From NCBI GenBank assembly GCA_913061275.1, contig CAJXSR010000002.1:175334-239333 (forward strand): DNA of 64,000 nt. The letters run 5' to 3'. Every line of letters starts with the position of its first letter. Position 1 is the first letter of the stretch. Below are positions 1-9,326 of this stretch, piece after piece. This DNA comes from an uncultured Paracoccaceae bacterium (GTDB lineage: Bacteria > Pseudomonadota > Alphaproteobacteria > Rhodobacterales > Rhodobacteraceae). The notes under the pieces were generated by a model, which made no database searches, was not told where the DNA came from, and saw only the letters and a list, made by a program, of their open reading frames with translations. Made by a program: the position numbers and the translations under genes.

Positions 1-1789
1 CGCGGTAAGCTGGTGCAAGCCTGTCGTCGGTCGCAACTTTGTGCATAGCGGACACGAATGCGGGGTCGGGACTGGCATCTAACAGCACCATGCGGGCCAA
101 CAGATCAGTCGCTAATGCGTGCCCCGCTTCCCATTTGTTAAACGGGTCGGTGTCATGGGCCAAAAGGAAATTCAGACTTTCCAAACTTTGGTCGTGTTCC
201 AAAATCACAGGGGCGGAAAAACCGCGTAGGATAGACAGGGTAGGTTTGACGTCAAAATCCGATAGGGTGAAATTTTGCTTAGCCTCGGTTAGCACAAACA
301 GTTGCTCGGCAATAGGCTCATTGCCTTGCGCATCAATGAAGCCCGCGCGAATTGGAATGACTTGCGATTGTTTATTATCCTGATTTGGTGTGGGTTTGTT
401 TGTTTGTATGAATGTCAGCGTATAGTCGCCATTTATAAAGCTTTCCGTAACTTTCACACGCGGGGTGCCCGCTTGCGAATACCACAGTTTGAACTGTGTC
501 AGATCCCGTTTGCAGGCATCTTCAAAAACTTTAATCCAGTCTTCTATCGTGCAGGCTTGCCCGTCGTGGCGATCAAAATACAGGTCAAGGGCCGTGCGAT
601 ATAGATCGTCGCCAACCAAAAGTTTTAACATGCCGATTAGTTCGGCACCTTTTTCATATACGGTGGCAGTATAGAAGTTATTGATTTCTATATACTCTTC
701 AGGCCGCACTGGGTGTGCCAATGGCCCTGCATCTTCACGAAATTGGCGGGCGCGCAGTTGCAGCACATCGTTGATACGTGTGACGGAATGCGACCGCATA
801 TCGCCCGAAAATTGCTGATCGCGAAACACGGTGAGCCCTTCTTTCAGGCACAGCTGAAACCAGTCGCGACAGGTTATGCGGTTGCCAGTCCAGTTGTGGA
901 AATATTCATGCGCAATGATGCCCTCGATCAGTTCAAAATCACGGTCAGTGGCGGTTTGGGGGCTGGCTAGAACATATTTGGAATTGAACACGTTCAAGCC
1001 CTTATTTTCCATCGCCCCCATGTTGAAATCATCCACAGCAACGATCATGAATAGGTCAAGATCATACTCACGGCCATATTTTTCTTCATCCCATGTCATG
1101 GAACGTTTTAGGGCGTCCATCGCATAGGCGCATTTATCTTGGTCGCCGTCGCGCACAAATATTTGCAGATCTACATGGCGCCCTGAACGGGTGGTGAATG
1201 TATCGTCAAAAGACACCAGATCGCCGGCAACAAGTGCAAACAGATAGGCGGGCTTTGGCCATGGGTCATGCCAAACCCCGTGTTCAATTTTATTGCCGTT
1301 AGACAGCAATATTGGCGCGTCACCCTTAATGGTTACGTCGAAAGTCGCCATCACATCGGGGCGGTCAGGGTAATAGGTGATTTTGCGAAAACCTTGGGCT
1401 TCGCATTGCGTGCAGTACATGCCGTTCGACATATACAGACCTTCTAGGGCGGTGTTGCCTTCAGGATTAATTTCAACCTCGGCTTCCCAAATAAAGTCGC
1501 TTTTGGGGATTAAATCATGGGGTACGGATAGCCCTTCGGTATCGTGTAAAACTTCATCTGGTGCCAATGCCACCCCGTTTATTGAGGCTGAGATTAGTTT
1601 TAGATTGCGCCCGTCCAGCCGAAGGTCTTGTTGGTTATTTGTGTGTATTTCGTTTTTGCGAAATGTGATTTTGGAAAAAACCCGTGTGGCTGTGGGGTGT
1701 AATTGAAAGCTCAAACCCACATGATCTACCCAATAGCTAGGTTGTTTGTAATCTTTAAGACAAATGGTTGGGTTTTGTGAGGGGCGCAT
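1..1789 (-). CDS. pepN: Aminopeptidase N (M1 family), 3' end outside window
   Basis: Zinc metallo-aminopeptidase that removes N-terminal residues from peptides in the cytoplasm. About 596 codons are visible; the family is usually 850-880 residues, so the C-terminal third lies left of the window. Seen directly: the substrate-binding GAMEN motif at residues 258-262, the zinc site HEYFH at 294-298 and the third ligand Glu317 within LKEG. The start is ATG at 1787-1789, giving MRPSQNPT. The gene is divergent from glcB, with about 200 bp between them. There is no sign of damage in the visible part. The family call is firm. Confidence 0.93.
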   Translation of the reverse strand, partial: MRPSQNPTICLKDYKQPSYWVDHVGLSFQLHPTATRVFSKITFRKNEIHTNNQQDLRLDGRNLKLISASINGVALAPDEVLHDTEGLSVPHDLIPKSDFIWEAEVEINPEGNTALEGLYMSNGMYCTQCEAQGFRKITYYPDRPDVMATFDVTIKGDAPILLSNGNKIEHGVWHDPWPKPAYLFALVAGDLVSFDDTFTTRSGRHVDLQIFVRDGDQDKCAYAMDALKRSMTWDEEKYGREYDLDLFMIVAVDDFNMGAMENKGLNVFNSKYVLASPQTATDRDFELIEGIIAHEYFHNWTGNRITCRDWFQLCLKEGLTVFRDQQFSGDMRSHSVTRINDVLQLRARQFREDAGPLAHPVRPEEYIEINNFYTATVYEKGAELIGMLKLLVGDDLYRTALDLYFDRHDGQACTIEDWIKVFEDACKRDLTQFKLWYSQAGTPRVKVTESFINGDYTLTFIQTNKPTPNQDNKQSQVIPIRAGFIDAQGNEPIAEQLFVLTEAKQNFTLSDFDVKPTLSILRGFSAPVILEHDQSLESLNFLLAHDTDPFNKWEAGHALATDLLARMVLLDASPDPAFVSAMHKVATDDRLAPAYR

Positions 1790-1856
1790 ATTTGATTCCG
1801 TTTTTTACATAAACATAAATGTGACCCTTTGGCACTGCTATTCAAGAGAAAAAATT

Positions 1857-1872
1857 GCATACAAATGTATAC
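1857..1872. promoter_or_regulatory. Candidate operator in the pepN-glcB divergent gap
   Basis: The core ATACA-AA-TGTAT is a perfect 5+5 bp inverted repeat in the 200-bp gap, 120 bp before the glcB start. Palindromes of the form GTATAC-N-GTATAC are typical of GntR/FadR-type repressors, which often control glycolate and glyoxylate genes. The link to glcB is inferred from position only; no regulator gene is adjacent. Confidence 0.35.
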
Positions 1873-1991
1873 TGTAAACTTGCCATCTGATTTTCCCCAT
1901 GCTAGGCCCGTTTCCGAAAGGAAACTGGTCATTTTATAGGGCTGGTTTCAATGATTGCCATATTACTGATATTGATCGCAGGAGAATACGC

Positions 1992-4151
1992 ATGTCACGT
2001 ACTGAAAAATTTGCTTTGCAAATTGACACCAAATTGCTGGATTTCCTTGAAAGTGAGGCACTGCCGGGTACAGATATTTCGGCCACTCAATTCTGGAAAG
2101 GCCTGTCATATATTGTTCACAATCTAGGCCCGAAAAACCGTGAATTGCTTGCGCGGCGGGATGAATTAAAACAAACCATTGATGCTTGGCACATAGATCG
2201 TCGTGGCAAAGAGTTTGATTTTTTAGAATATAAAACTTTCTTGCATGATATTGATTATATCGTTGAGGATGGTCGGGATTTTTCTATCGAAACTAAAAAT
2301 GTCGACCCAGAAATTGCTACAATATCTGGCCCGCAACTTGTGGTGCCTATTACCAATGCACGGTTTGCGCTGAATGCTGCGAACGCGCGGTTTGGGTCAC
2401 TATATGACTGTCTTTATGGCACAGATGCCATGGGAAGCAGGCCAGAGGGCAAAGGCTATAACACATCACGTGGTGCAGAAGTGATTGCTTGGGCGAAAAC
2501 GTTTTTAGACGAAACCTTTCCTATTTCGGGCATGTCTCATGCGGATGCCACATTGTATTGTGTTGAAGACGGGATGTTGAAGGTTAATGGGCATGGTTTG
2601 GTCAATCCATCAAGCTTTGTTGGGTATCGAAATGACCCTGCCAACCCAGAGGGTGTTCTGCTGCGTAACAACAACCTGCATGTAGAGTTATATTTCAATG
2701 CTGAAAGTGTAATTGGCAAATCCGATAAAGCGAACCTGTCGGATGTTATTTTAGAATCTGCAATTTCTACGATCATGGATTGCGAAGATTCTGTGGCCGT
2801 GGTGGATGCAGAAGATAAAGTTTTGGCCTATTCCAATTGGTTGGGTTTGATGAAACGCGACTTGACCACAACATTGGAAAAAGACGGCAAAACCTTGCGC
2901 CGCCGTATGTTGCCTGACCGTAAATATACCTCACCAGAAGGCATGCCATTTTCGTTGAAGGGCCGTGCCCTAATGTTGATACGCAACGTTGGCCACCTGA
3001 TGACAACACCTGCAATTCTTGACCGTGACGGCAACGAAATCGGTGAAGGGTTGATGGATGCAATGTTTACCGTGGCTATTGCTGTGCATGATTTAGAGCG
3101 ACGTTCAGGAAATACCGCACATGGATCGGTTTATATCGTGAAGCCAAAAATGCACGGGCCTGATGAGGTTGCTTTTACCAATGAAATTTTCACGGCTGTA
3201 GAACAGGCGTTGGATTTGCCGCAATACACTGTGAAAATTGGCATTATGGATGAAGAACGCCGCACAACGGTGAACCTAAAAGAATGTATTCGTGCCGCCA
3301 AAAACCGTGTGGCATTTATAAACACGGGCTTTTTGGATCGCACAGGGGATGAAATTCACACCTCTATGGAAGCGGGCCCGTTTTTACGCAAAGGCGACAT
3401 TAAGAACGAGCCGTGGATTGCAGCCTATGAAGATAATAATGTCGATGTAGGCCTAGCGTGCGGTTTGCAGGGTAAAGCGCAAATCGGCAAAGGTATGTGG
3501 GCGGTTCCTGATAATATGGAAGATATGTTGGAACAAAAGATCGGTCACCCATTGGCTGGTGCCAGTTGCGCATGGGTGCCCAGCCCTACGGCGGCAACTT
3601 TGCATGCCACACATTATCACAAAGTTAATGTAACCGATCGCCAAGACGAGATTTTAAAAGGTGGTAAACGCTCTAGTATCGACACAATTTTGCAGTTCCC
3701 TGTGGCGAAAGGCCAAAATTGGTCAGAGGCCGAAGTTATCCGCGAAGTGGAAAACAACGCCCAAGGTATTTTGGGCTATGTGGTGCGCTGGATTGATGCG
3801 GGTGTGGGCTGTTCCAAGGTACCTGACATTAATAATGTGGGCCTGATGGAAGATCGTGCAACCTGCCGAATTTCCAGCCAACATATTGCCAACTGGTTGC
3901 ATCATGGTGTGGTCAGCAAAGATCAGGTAATGGAAGTTATGCACCGCATGGCCAAAGTTGTGGACGGGCAAAATGCAAATGATCCAGATTATACGCCAAT
4001 GGCACCTAATTACACTGGTGTCGCATTTCAAGCCGCGTGTGACTTAATCTACCAAGGCACCGTGCAACCCTCTGGTTATACTGAGCCTGTTCTGCACGCG
4101 CGCAGACTGGAACTAAAGGGATCATGCAATGGTGGAAATAACGTCGAATAA
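1992..4151 (+). CDS. glcB: Malate synthase G
   Basis: Condenses glyoxylate with acetyl-CoA to give malate (glyoxylate shunt or glycolate use), in the cytoplasm. 719 residues, the normal length for the monomeric G isoform. Residues matching the known active site are R331 (IRNVG), E421 (MDEERRT), D449 (FLDRTGDE), C607 and D621. I chose the ATG at 1992 because GGAG lies 8 bp upstream and MSRTEKF matches family N-termini; the frame stays open upstream to 1899. The last codons overlap the GlcG-like gene by 23 bp and give an unusual tail after [10 protein letters not shown], so the two are probably translationally coupled. Confidence 0.96.
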   Translation: MSRTEKFALQIDTKLLDFLESEALPGTDISATQFWKGLSYIVHNLGPKNRELLARRDELKQTIDAWHIDRRGKEFDFLEYKTFLHDIDYIVEDGRDFSIETKNVDPEIATISGPQLVVPITNARFALNAANARFGSLYDCLYGTDAMGSRPEGKGYNTSRGAEVIAWAKTFLDETFPISGMSHADATLYCVEDGMLKVNGHGLVNPSSFVGYRNDPANPEGVLLRNNNLHVELYFNAESVIGKSDKANLSDVILESAISTIMDCEDSVAVVDAEDKVLAYSNWLGLMKRDLTTTLEKDGKTLRRRMLPDRKYTSPEGMPFSLKGRALMLIRNVGHLMTTPAILDRDGNEIGEGLMDAMFTVAIAVHDLERRSGNTAHGSVYIVKPKMHGPDEVAFTNEIFTAVEQALDLPQYTVKIGIMDEERRTTVNLKECIRAAKNRVAFINTGFLDRTGDEIHTSMEAGPFLRKGDIKNEPWIAAYEDNNVDVGLACGLQGKAQIGKGMWAVPDNMEDMLEQKIGHPLAGASCAWVPSPTAATLHATHYHKVNVTDRQDEILKGGKRSSIDTILQFPVAKGQNWSEAEVIREVENNAQGILGYVVRWIDAGVGCSKVPDINNVGLMEDRATCRISSQHIANWLHHGVVSKDQVMEVMHRMAKVVDGQNANDPDYTPMAPNYTGVAFQAACDLIYQGTVQPSGYTEPVLHARRLELKGSCNGGNNVE

Positions 4152-4557
4152 AGCGAAACGCATTATAAATCAGGCTTTTGCCAAGGGGCAAGAGCTGGGG
4201 TTGAAACCGCTGTCGGTTATTGTGGTTGATACAGGCGGCCATTGCAAAGCGTTTGCACGCCAAGACGGGGCGGCCCCTGGGCGGTTTTTTGTGGCAGACG
4301 GTAAAGCAAATGCTGCCATTCAAATGGGAATGCCATCATCCAAATTGATGGAGCGCGCCGAACAACAACCTTATTTCGTCGGTGCTTTAAACGGGGCATA
4401 TCGCGGGCGTATTATACCTGTGCCAGGTGGCGTTTTGGTGCGGGATAAAAAAGCTAATATCATCGGGGCTGTGGGTGTTACGGGTGACAGTTCTGAAAAC
4501 GATGTGATCGCGGCTGTTGCAGGTATTGAAGCGGCTGGGTTAATCGCTGAAGGGTGA
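4129..4557 (+). CDS. GlcG/HbpS-family protein (DUF336)
   Basis: 142 residues of the GlcG/HbpS fold. Recognised from the N-terminal alpha-helix, [17 protein letters not shown], the central [10 protein letters not shown] loop and the C-terminal [20 protein letters not shown] segment. Some relatives bind haem or cobalamin; others are encoded with glycolate oxidase or malate synthase and their biochemical role is unknown. The gene overlaps glcB by 23 bp, which points to the same glyoxylate-linked operon. No signal peptide is seen, so it is likely cytoplasmic. The family call is confident; the function is not. Confidence 0.85.
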   Translation: MVEITSNKAKRIINQAFAKGQELGLKPLSVIVVDTGGHCKAFARQDGAAPGRFFVADGKANAAIQMGMPSSKLMERAEQQPYFVGALNGAYRGRIIPVPGGVLVRDKKANIIGAVGVTGDSSENDVIAAVAGIEAAGLIAEG

Positions 4558-4633
4558 TGTGAATTTATTGATTTTCATTGCCTGATAATCATGCGATACG
4601 GGTAGAAATTCAATTCAAGCAGAGTTTCAGGTG

Positions 4634-5377
4634 ATGAAAAGACCTATCGTAGGCATTATTGGTAACGCGTATTCCATCGATGATGATTACCCGGTTCAGG
4701 CAACTGGTGTCAGTAATATCGAAGCAATTTCAAACGTTTCTAACGCCATTCCCGTGATGATACCTTCCTTACATGAAGCCAGCGAAGCACATGAACTGGT
4801 TGATCGTCTTGACGGGTTTGTCTTCACTGGTGGGCGGCCCAATGTGCACCCAGAAGAATATGGTGAAGAAGCAACAGTCGCGCATGGCACGTTTGATCGT
4901 AGCCGCGATGCGCTTGTTTTGCCTTTGATCCGTGAATGTGTTGAACAGGGCGTACCTGTTTTGGGCATTTGCCGTGGTTTTCAAGAATTTAACGTGGCCT
5001 TTGGCGGCTCACTTTATCCCGAAATCCGCGATTTGCCCGGCCGAATGAACCACCGCATGCCGCCCGATGGCACGCAGGATGAAAAATTCGCTCACCGCCA
5101 TGATGTGATAATTAACGCGGGTAGTATTTTTGAACGGGTGTTTGAGGATCAGATAGTCTTGACAAATTCACTGCACGGGCAAGGCATCAAGGATGCAGGC
5201 GCACGGATCATTATTGACGGGCACGCACCTGATGGCACACCCGAAGCGTTAAGCGTTAAAGACGCCAAATCTTTTGCATTGGCCGTACAATGGCACCCAG
5301 AATGGCGTGCCGATCATGATCCAGTTTCACGTCAGTTGTTTACCGCATTCGGTAAAGCGTTACGCGGCACGTTTTAA
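4634..5377 (+). CDS. Gamma-glutamyl-gamma-aminobutyrate hydrolase family (class I glutamine amidotransferase)
   Basis: 247 residues with the class I amidotransferase triad: the nucleophile Cys in LGICRGFQ (about residue 113) and His/Glu in QWHPEW (about 221 and 223). The motif FTGGRPNVHPEEY is typical of PuuD-like enzymes, which hydrolyse gamma-glutamyl-GABA in putrescine breakdown. No other puu genes are near, so the substrate is not settled. An in-frame GTG precedes the chosen ATG by one codon. It follows the GlcG-like gene by 76 bp and could be read from the same or its own promoter. Confidence 0.85.
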   Translation: MKRPIVGIIGNAYSIDDDYPVQATGVSNIEAISNVSNAIPVMIPSLHEASEAHELVDRLDGFVFTGGRPNVHPEEYGEEATVAHGTFDRSRDALVLPLIRECVEQGVPVLGICRGFQEFNVAFGGSLYPEIRDLPGRMNHRMPPDGTQDEKFAHRHDVIINAGSIFERVFEDQIVLTNSLHGQGIKDAGARIIIDGHAPDGTPEALSVKDAKSFALAVQWHPEWRADHDPVSRQLFTAFGKALRGTF

Positions 5378-5393
5378 GGTTGCGATGCGATTG

Positions 5394-5651
5394 CTAACTT
5401 TTGGATGAGTCGCTGTCCATTCTTGAAAGTTGTAATCTACGGGGAGTCCCACATTTTCTGGAAATTATACCTTTTTGTTTTAGAAGTCTTGTAATGTTAT
5501 AGTCATGAGCACGGCCAATTAGGTGGGGTGTGTAACCCAACTTATCTGACAAATATTTTAGGCGAATGTCATCTGGCAATTTGATACGTTCTTCGTCGAC
5601 TTCATTAATGATATAGTTTGCGACGTCTCTACCGCAATCGTTCTCACTCAT
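5394..5651 (-). CDS. Hypothetical small protein, 85 aa
   Basis: I do not recognise this protein. It is charged and probably mostly helical, without signal peptide or membrane segment. The middle (LKYLSDKLGYTPHLIGRAHDY, about residues 31-51) could form a helix-turn-helix, but that is a guess. A good ribosome site (AAGGAG, 7 bp before the ATG) supports real translation. It is tail-to-tail with the hydrolase at 4634-5377 and 61 bp downstream of the 68-aa gene on the same strand. Confidence 0.5.
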   Translation of the reverse strand: MSENDCGRDVANYIINEVDEERIKLPDDIRLKYLSDKLGYTPHLIGRAHDYNITRLLKQKGIISRKCGTPRRLQLSRMDSDSSKS

Positions 5652-5712
5652 TGTTCGCTCCTTTTATATCCACGTATAAGTCGCAAGAAGCGGATACAGT
5701 CTGCGCGCACCT

Positions 5713-5919
5713 TTAAAACCGCCCCAATCGACGCACCATCTGCATAGTTTGTTTGGCGGTTTTGGCACTGCTCTTCGCATTTGCACCTGCCTGCTTACCT
5801 TCCGCTGAATTTGGATCGACATCGCTTTTACGGCTGAAATGGTCAAAGCCCTTATCAATCCCTTTGGTGATAAATTTGCGCATTACTTGACGCACAATCA
5901 TGTTGATTATCTGGTTCAT
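5713..5919 (-). CDS. Small conserved-looking protein downstream of scpB, 68 aa
   Basis: A 68-residue basic protein with an amphipathic N-terminal helix (MNQIINMIVRQVMRKFI) and a polar Ala/Lys-rich linker before MQMVRRLGRF. A Shine-Dalgarno-like GGCAGG precedes the ATG. It lies 23 bp after scpB on the same strand, where many Rhodobacterales carry a small unknown gene between scpB and tatA; the tat genes are not here. No function can be assigned. The N-terminal helix might associate with the membrane. Confidence 0.6.
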   Translation of the reverse strand: MNQIINMIVRQVMRKFITKGIDKGFDHFSRKSDVDPNSAEGKQAGANAKSSAKTAKQTMQMVRRLGRF

Positions 5920-5942
5920 TTTATACCTGCCTTTTTTCTTGC

Positions 5943-6593
5943 CTACTCAAACATATCATCTTGGTCAGTATTTTCCAAATCACTGTCATCATCTTCTTGT
6001 GATGTTTCACCCATTAACCCGCCTGGGGCGGGGCGGTTGTCCAGCAATCCAGTATCACGTAGTTCTTTAATACCCGGTAAATCGCGTTCACTTTCCAACC
6101 CGAAATGATCCAAGAATACTTGTGTGACGATAAAAGTCACGGGTCGACCGGGTGTCATACGGCGACGGCCCAGTTTTATCCAATCCAGTTCCAACAGCAA
6201 ATCAAGTGTGCCACGTGATACAGAGACACCACGAATTTCTTCTATTTCGGCGCGTGTTGTGGGCTGATGATACGCAATAATCGCAAGGGTTTCTATCGCT
6301 GCACGCGATAGTTTCCGGGTTTCAAAGCGTTCCTTTTGCATCAAAAAACCCAAATCGGGTGCGGTGCGAAATGCCCAGCCGTCACCAACTTTAACCAACT
6401 TAACCCCACGCCCTTCATAGCGTTTGCGCAAATGGGCCAAGGCCTCGGATACATCACACCCATGGGGTAGGCGATCTGCTATGGCTTTTTTGGTAATGGG
6501 TTCCGCTGTGGCAAACAGAATTGCTTCAACCATGCGTTCTTGTTCGGCAATGGGCGGGGCATCAAACAGGGTATCATTTTGGTCTTTTGTCAT
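5943..6593 (-). CDS. scpB: Segregation and condensation protein B
   Basis: Kleisin-associated subunit of the SMC-ScpAB complex that compacts and segregates the chromosome. 216 residues: two winged-helix domains (about 20-100 and 100-175) with the typical SRAAIETLAIIAYHQPTTRAEIEEIRGV segment in the second, followed by an acidic, disordered tail of Asp/Glu. The start codon overlaps the end of scpA by 4 bp (ATGA), so the pair is translationally coupled. Confidence 0.94.
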   Translation of the reverse strand: MTKDQNDTLFDAPPIAEQERMVEAILFATAEPITKKAIADRLPHGCDVSEALAHLRKRYEGRGVKLVKVGDGWAFRTAPDLGFLMQKERFETRKLSRAAIETLAIIAYHQPTTRAEIEEIRGVSVSRGTLDLLLELDWIKLGRRRMTPGRPVTFIVTQVFLDHFGLESERDLPGIKELRDTGLLDNRPAPGGLMGETSQEDDDSDLENTDQDDMFE

Positions 6594-7390
6594 TCTGAAC
6601 CCTTTGTTTTTAGCTGGATAGGGGAAAATGTTTCTTCTTGGCGTATTTCCAATTTACCTTCTTTTACCAGCTCAAGGGCTGCCGCAAAAGTAGAGGCAGT
6701 GGCTGATCGGCGAAACTTTGGATCGTCGCGCCACCCATCGGGTAAAAACTGGTTCAAATCACCCCATTCGATAGCATGGCCAATCAATGTACGCATCCGC
6801 CCCAAAGCCTGTTCCATTGTAAACAAGCGGTCACGCTCGCGCATATGAAGCGGTTCAAAGTTATCCTTTGTTTTAATGTAGGCATAGGCCTGCATCAAAT
6901 CTAGGATGGTGGCGGTATAGGTCACTTTGCGATTTTGACTGACCGCTTCTGGAATACCACGTGCAAAGAAATCACGCCCCATTTGATCGCGGGCCATTAG
7001 TTTTGCCGCAGACCTGCGCATCGCTTCCAGCCGTTCCAACTGGAACGCCAAATGTGCTGCCAGTTCTTCGGCTGATGGGCCTTCATCGGTGGGATCAGGG
7101 GGCAATAGCAGGCGAGACTTTAAAAATGCCAGCCATGCGGCCATCACCAGATAATCTGCCGCCAGTTCAATGCGTAATTTCTTGGCTTGTTCTACAAATT
7201 TCAGATACTGCATAGACAGTTCTAAAATAGAGATTTTGCGCAGATCAACCTTTTGCGTTCTTGCCAGTGTCAGCAACACGTCCAGCGGGCCTTCAAACCC
7301 ATCCACATCAACTAGCAAAGCTTCAGACGCCACACGTTGTTGTGTGGTTTGCTCGAATGCTTCAATGTCTTGTTGTGTCGGGCTGGGCAT
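6590..7390 (-). CDS. scpA: Segregation and condensation protein A (kleisin)
   Basis: Bridges SMC heads and binds ScpB in the bacterial condensin. 266 residues with the diagnostic N-terminal motif FEGPLDVLLTLARTQKVDL (about 32-50), a central region LAADYLVMAAWLAFLKSRLLLP and a C-terminal winged helix ending in GKLEIRQEE. It shares one base with the nagZ stop and overlaps scpB by 4 bp, making nagZ-scpA-scpB a tight operon, as in other Rhodobacterales. Confidence 0.95.
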   Translation of the reverse strand: MPSPTQQDIEAFEQTTQQRVASEALLVDVDGFEGPLDVLLTLARTQKVDLRKISILELSMQYLKFVEQAKKLRIELAADYLVMAAWLAFLKSRLLLPPDPTDEGPSAEELAAHLAFQLERLEAMRRSAAKLMARDQMGRDFFARGIPEAVSQNRKVTYTATILDLMQAYAYIKTKDNFEPLHMRERDRLFTMEQALGRMRTLIGHAIEWGDLNQFLPDGWRDDPKFRRSATASTFAAALELVKEGKLEIRQEETFSPIQLKTKGSE

Positions 7391-8388
7391 CAGGCAACCT
7401 TTTGCATCATAGTGTGAAATTGTTGTTTGGCGGCGTCTATATCAAAATCATCAGGTTTTTGGCGCCTACTAAGTGCTGCATCAGCGCGTGATAATGCAAT
7501 GCCCGCAAGGTTTGGCGTAGCTTGTGCAATTTCTTGCATCTCATCCAGATTGCCATTGCAATGCAAAATAATATCGCACCCTGCCTTAACCGAGGCGTTA
7601 CTGCGTTCAGTCAAGCTGCCTTTCAGGGCCTTCATCGACAGATCATCTGTCATGATAAGCCCGTCAAACCCGATGTTAGTGCGGATTGCTTCAATCACTT
7701 TAGACGATTGGGTGGCACAATTATCGGGGTCTATATCCGTGTAGGTGATATGGGCTGTCATCGCCATTGGCAGGTCAGACAAATCCTTGAATGGAACGAA
7801 ATCACTGGACGCCAAACTGGCATAATCTGTTGTCAGAACCGGCAGATCAAAATGGCTGTCCATATTGGCGCGTCCGTGCCCAGGTATATGTTTGATTATG
7901 GGTAAAACTCCGCCTGCCAACAGGCCATTGGCGGCAGCTCGCCCCATTTCTGCAACCGTTACCGCATCGCGGCCAAAACATCTGTTTTCGATAATCTCGT
8001 GGCTGTCATGCCTGGCAATATCCAGCATTGGGGCGCAATTTACGTCGATCCCTAGTGCATAAAGCTCTGCGGCAATTATACGGTAGCGCAGGTATATTGA
8101 TTGGCTGTTTTGCGTGTGCATTACCTGTTCCAAGGGTGGTGCCCATTCGGCCCAGTTTGGCCCACGCAAACGTTGCACACGCCCGCCTTCCTGATCAATC
8201 AGAATAGGGGCGTCCCTTCCAACGCTATCACGTAGTTCAGATGTTAACGCACGGATTTGGTCAGGGTCGGAAATGTTGCGGCCAAAAAGAATAAAACCCC
8301 AAGGGTTTGTGGTTTTATAAAACTGCTTTTCTGCAAGGGTTAAGCGCAGGCCATCGCATCCGAAAATACAAGCAGCAGGCTTTGTCAT
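7390..8388 (-). CDS. nagZ: Beta-N-acetylhexosaminidase (GH3)
   Basis: Cytoplasmic glycoside hydrolase that cleaves GlcNAc from 1,6-anhydro-muropeptides during murein recycling. 332 residues; GH3 signatures are IDQEGGRVQRLRG, the flexible-loop motif KHIPGHGRANMDSH and the nucleophile Asp in IMTDDLSM. The ATG at 8386-8388 is chosen because it overlaps the SPOR gene stop (ATGA) and gives MTKPAACIFG; the frame extends 17 codons further upstream. It is part of the SPOR-nagZ-scpAB operon. Confidence 0.94.
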   Translation of the reverse strand: MTKPAACIFGCDGLRLTLAEKQFYKTTNPWGFILFGRNISDPDQIRALTSELRDSVGRDAPILIDQEGGRVQRLRGPNWAEWAPPLEQVMHTQNSQSIYLRYRIIAAELYALGIDVNCAPMLDIARHDSHEIIENRCFGRDAVTVAEMGRAAANGLLAGGVLPIIKHIPGHGRANMDSHFDLPVLTTDYASLASSDFVPFKDLSDLPMAMTAHITYTDIDPDNCATQSSKVIEAIRTNIGFDGLIMTDDLSMKALKGSLTERSNASVKAGCDIILHCNGNLDEMQEIAQATPNLAGIALSRADAALSRRQKPDDFDIDAAKQQFHTMMQKVA

Positions 8389-9248
8389 CGTGCACTGACC
8401 GGAATACAAGGTGTGCCGCGTGCCAAAAGGGCAGAACATAAATTGCGCGACTCTTCTACATTTTCAAAACCAACGGCCCGCAGACGGTAAAATTGGCGCC
8501 CCCCTGATGTGGCAACCTGAATAAGACGTTCTTTGCCTTCTAACAAATCACCGTGTTTGCCGTTTAACTTCACCCATTCTTTTGCAGCAATAACTTCGCT
8601 GTCATATGCCCCAAGTTGCACCAATCGGGTGCCCTTTGGTACTTTTGTGCTGACCGTTGGGGATGCCGCAACTGGTGTTGCCGCTTGGATTTTTTGGTTT
8701 AATGTGACGGGGCGACTATGGGGTATAATTGATTTCAAAGGCGCATAAGGGCTAGAGGCCACAACTGTGCTTTGTGTCTCGATCACAATACTTTCAGTGA
8801 TAAGCGATGTGTCCTGAATTACAGGTGCTGCATTTTGCGTAACAGCCGTTTGTTCCGCTTGGGGTGCTGCCCGCAGTTCAGGTTGTACTTTTGCCAATTC
8901 GCTTTGGGTTAAATCTTCTTGTGTCAAAGATTGTTGCTTTGGTGCCAAAACTACAGTTTCAGTTGGCTTTTCAACGACACCTTCGGATTGAACGGCGTTT
9001 ACCGCCAAACCTTGGTGGTTTGCTTGTGTGCCGCCCGGGGTTTCGGGTTGTGTGCGGGCAGGGCCTTCCATTGCGCGGATAATAGGTATTTCATTTGGGT
9101 TTCGTGACCCCAACTGAAACACCCAATAGACCAATGCTGCAATCAAAGTGATGGATGCAATGGCACCAATCCAATTTAAAGCCATCCGTAACGCGCCCAT
9201 AGGGGCTACATAGGATGCTGCATTATATTGTTCTTCATACTCGGACAT
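8385..9248 (-). CDS. SPOR-domain membrane protein
   Basis: 287 residues: a short cytoplasmic N-terminus, one transmembrane helix at about 20-43 (LNWIGAIASITLIAALVYWVF), a long Pro/Gln/Thr-rich periplasmic linker and a C-terminal SPOR domain from about residue 205 (GTRLVQLGAYDSEVIAAKEW to the end). SPOR domains bind denuded glycan strands at the septum, so a division-site envelope role is likely. The start has an AGAGGCAG ribosome site. It lies between argS and nagZ, the usual Rhodobacterales order. Confidence 0.85.
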   Translation of the reverse strand: MSEYEEQYNAASYVAPMGALRMALNWIGAIASITLIAALVYWVFQLGSRNPNEIPIIRAMEGPARTQPETPGGTQANHQGLAVNAVQSEGVVEKPTETVVLAPKQQSLTQEDLTQSELAKVQPELRAAPQAEQTAVTQNAAPVIQDTSLITESIVIETQSTVVASSPYAPLKSIIPHSRPVTLNQKIQAATPVAASPTVSTKVPKGTRLVQLGAYDSEVIAAKEWVKLNGKHGDLLEGKERLIQVATSGGRQFYRLRAVGFENVEESRNLCSALLARGTPCIPVSAR

Positions 9249-9326
9249 ATGGGTTCTGCCTCTTTTCGATACACTATATTGTGTATTTGCCTGCTCCAAC
9301 CCCGAAATATGCTGTTTTTGCCTGAT

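Noticed and set aside
2537..4031. Several minus-strand frames opposite glcB.
   Set aside because: All antisense to a strongly supported gene, without ribosome sites or domains.
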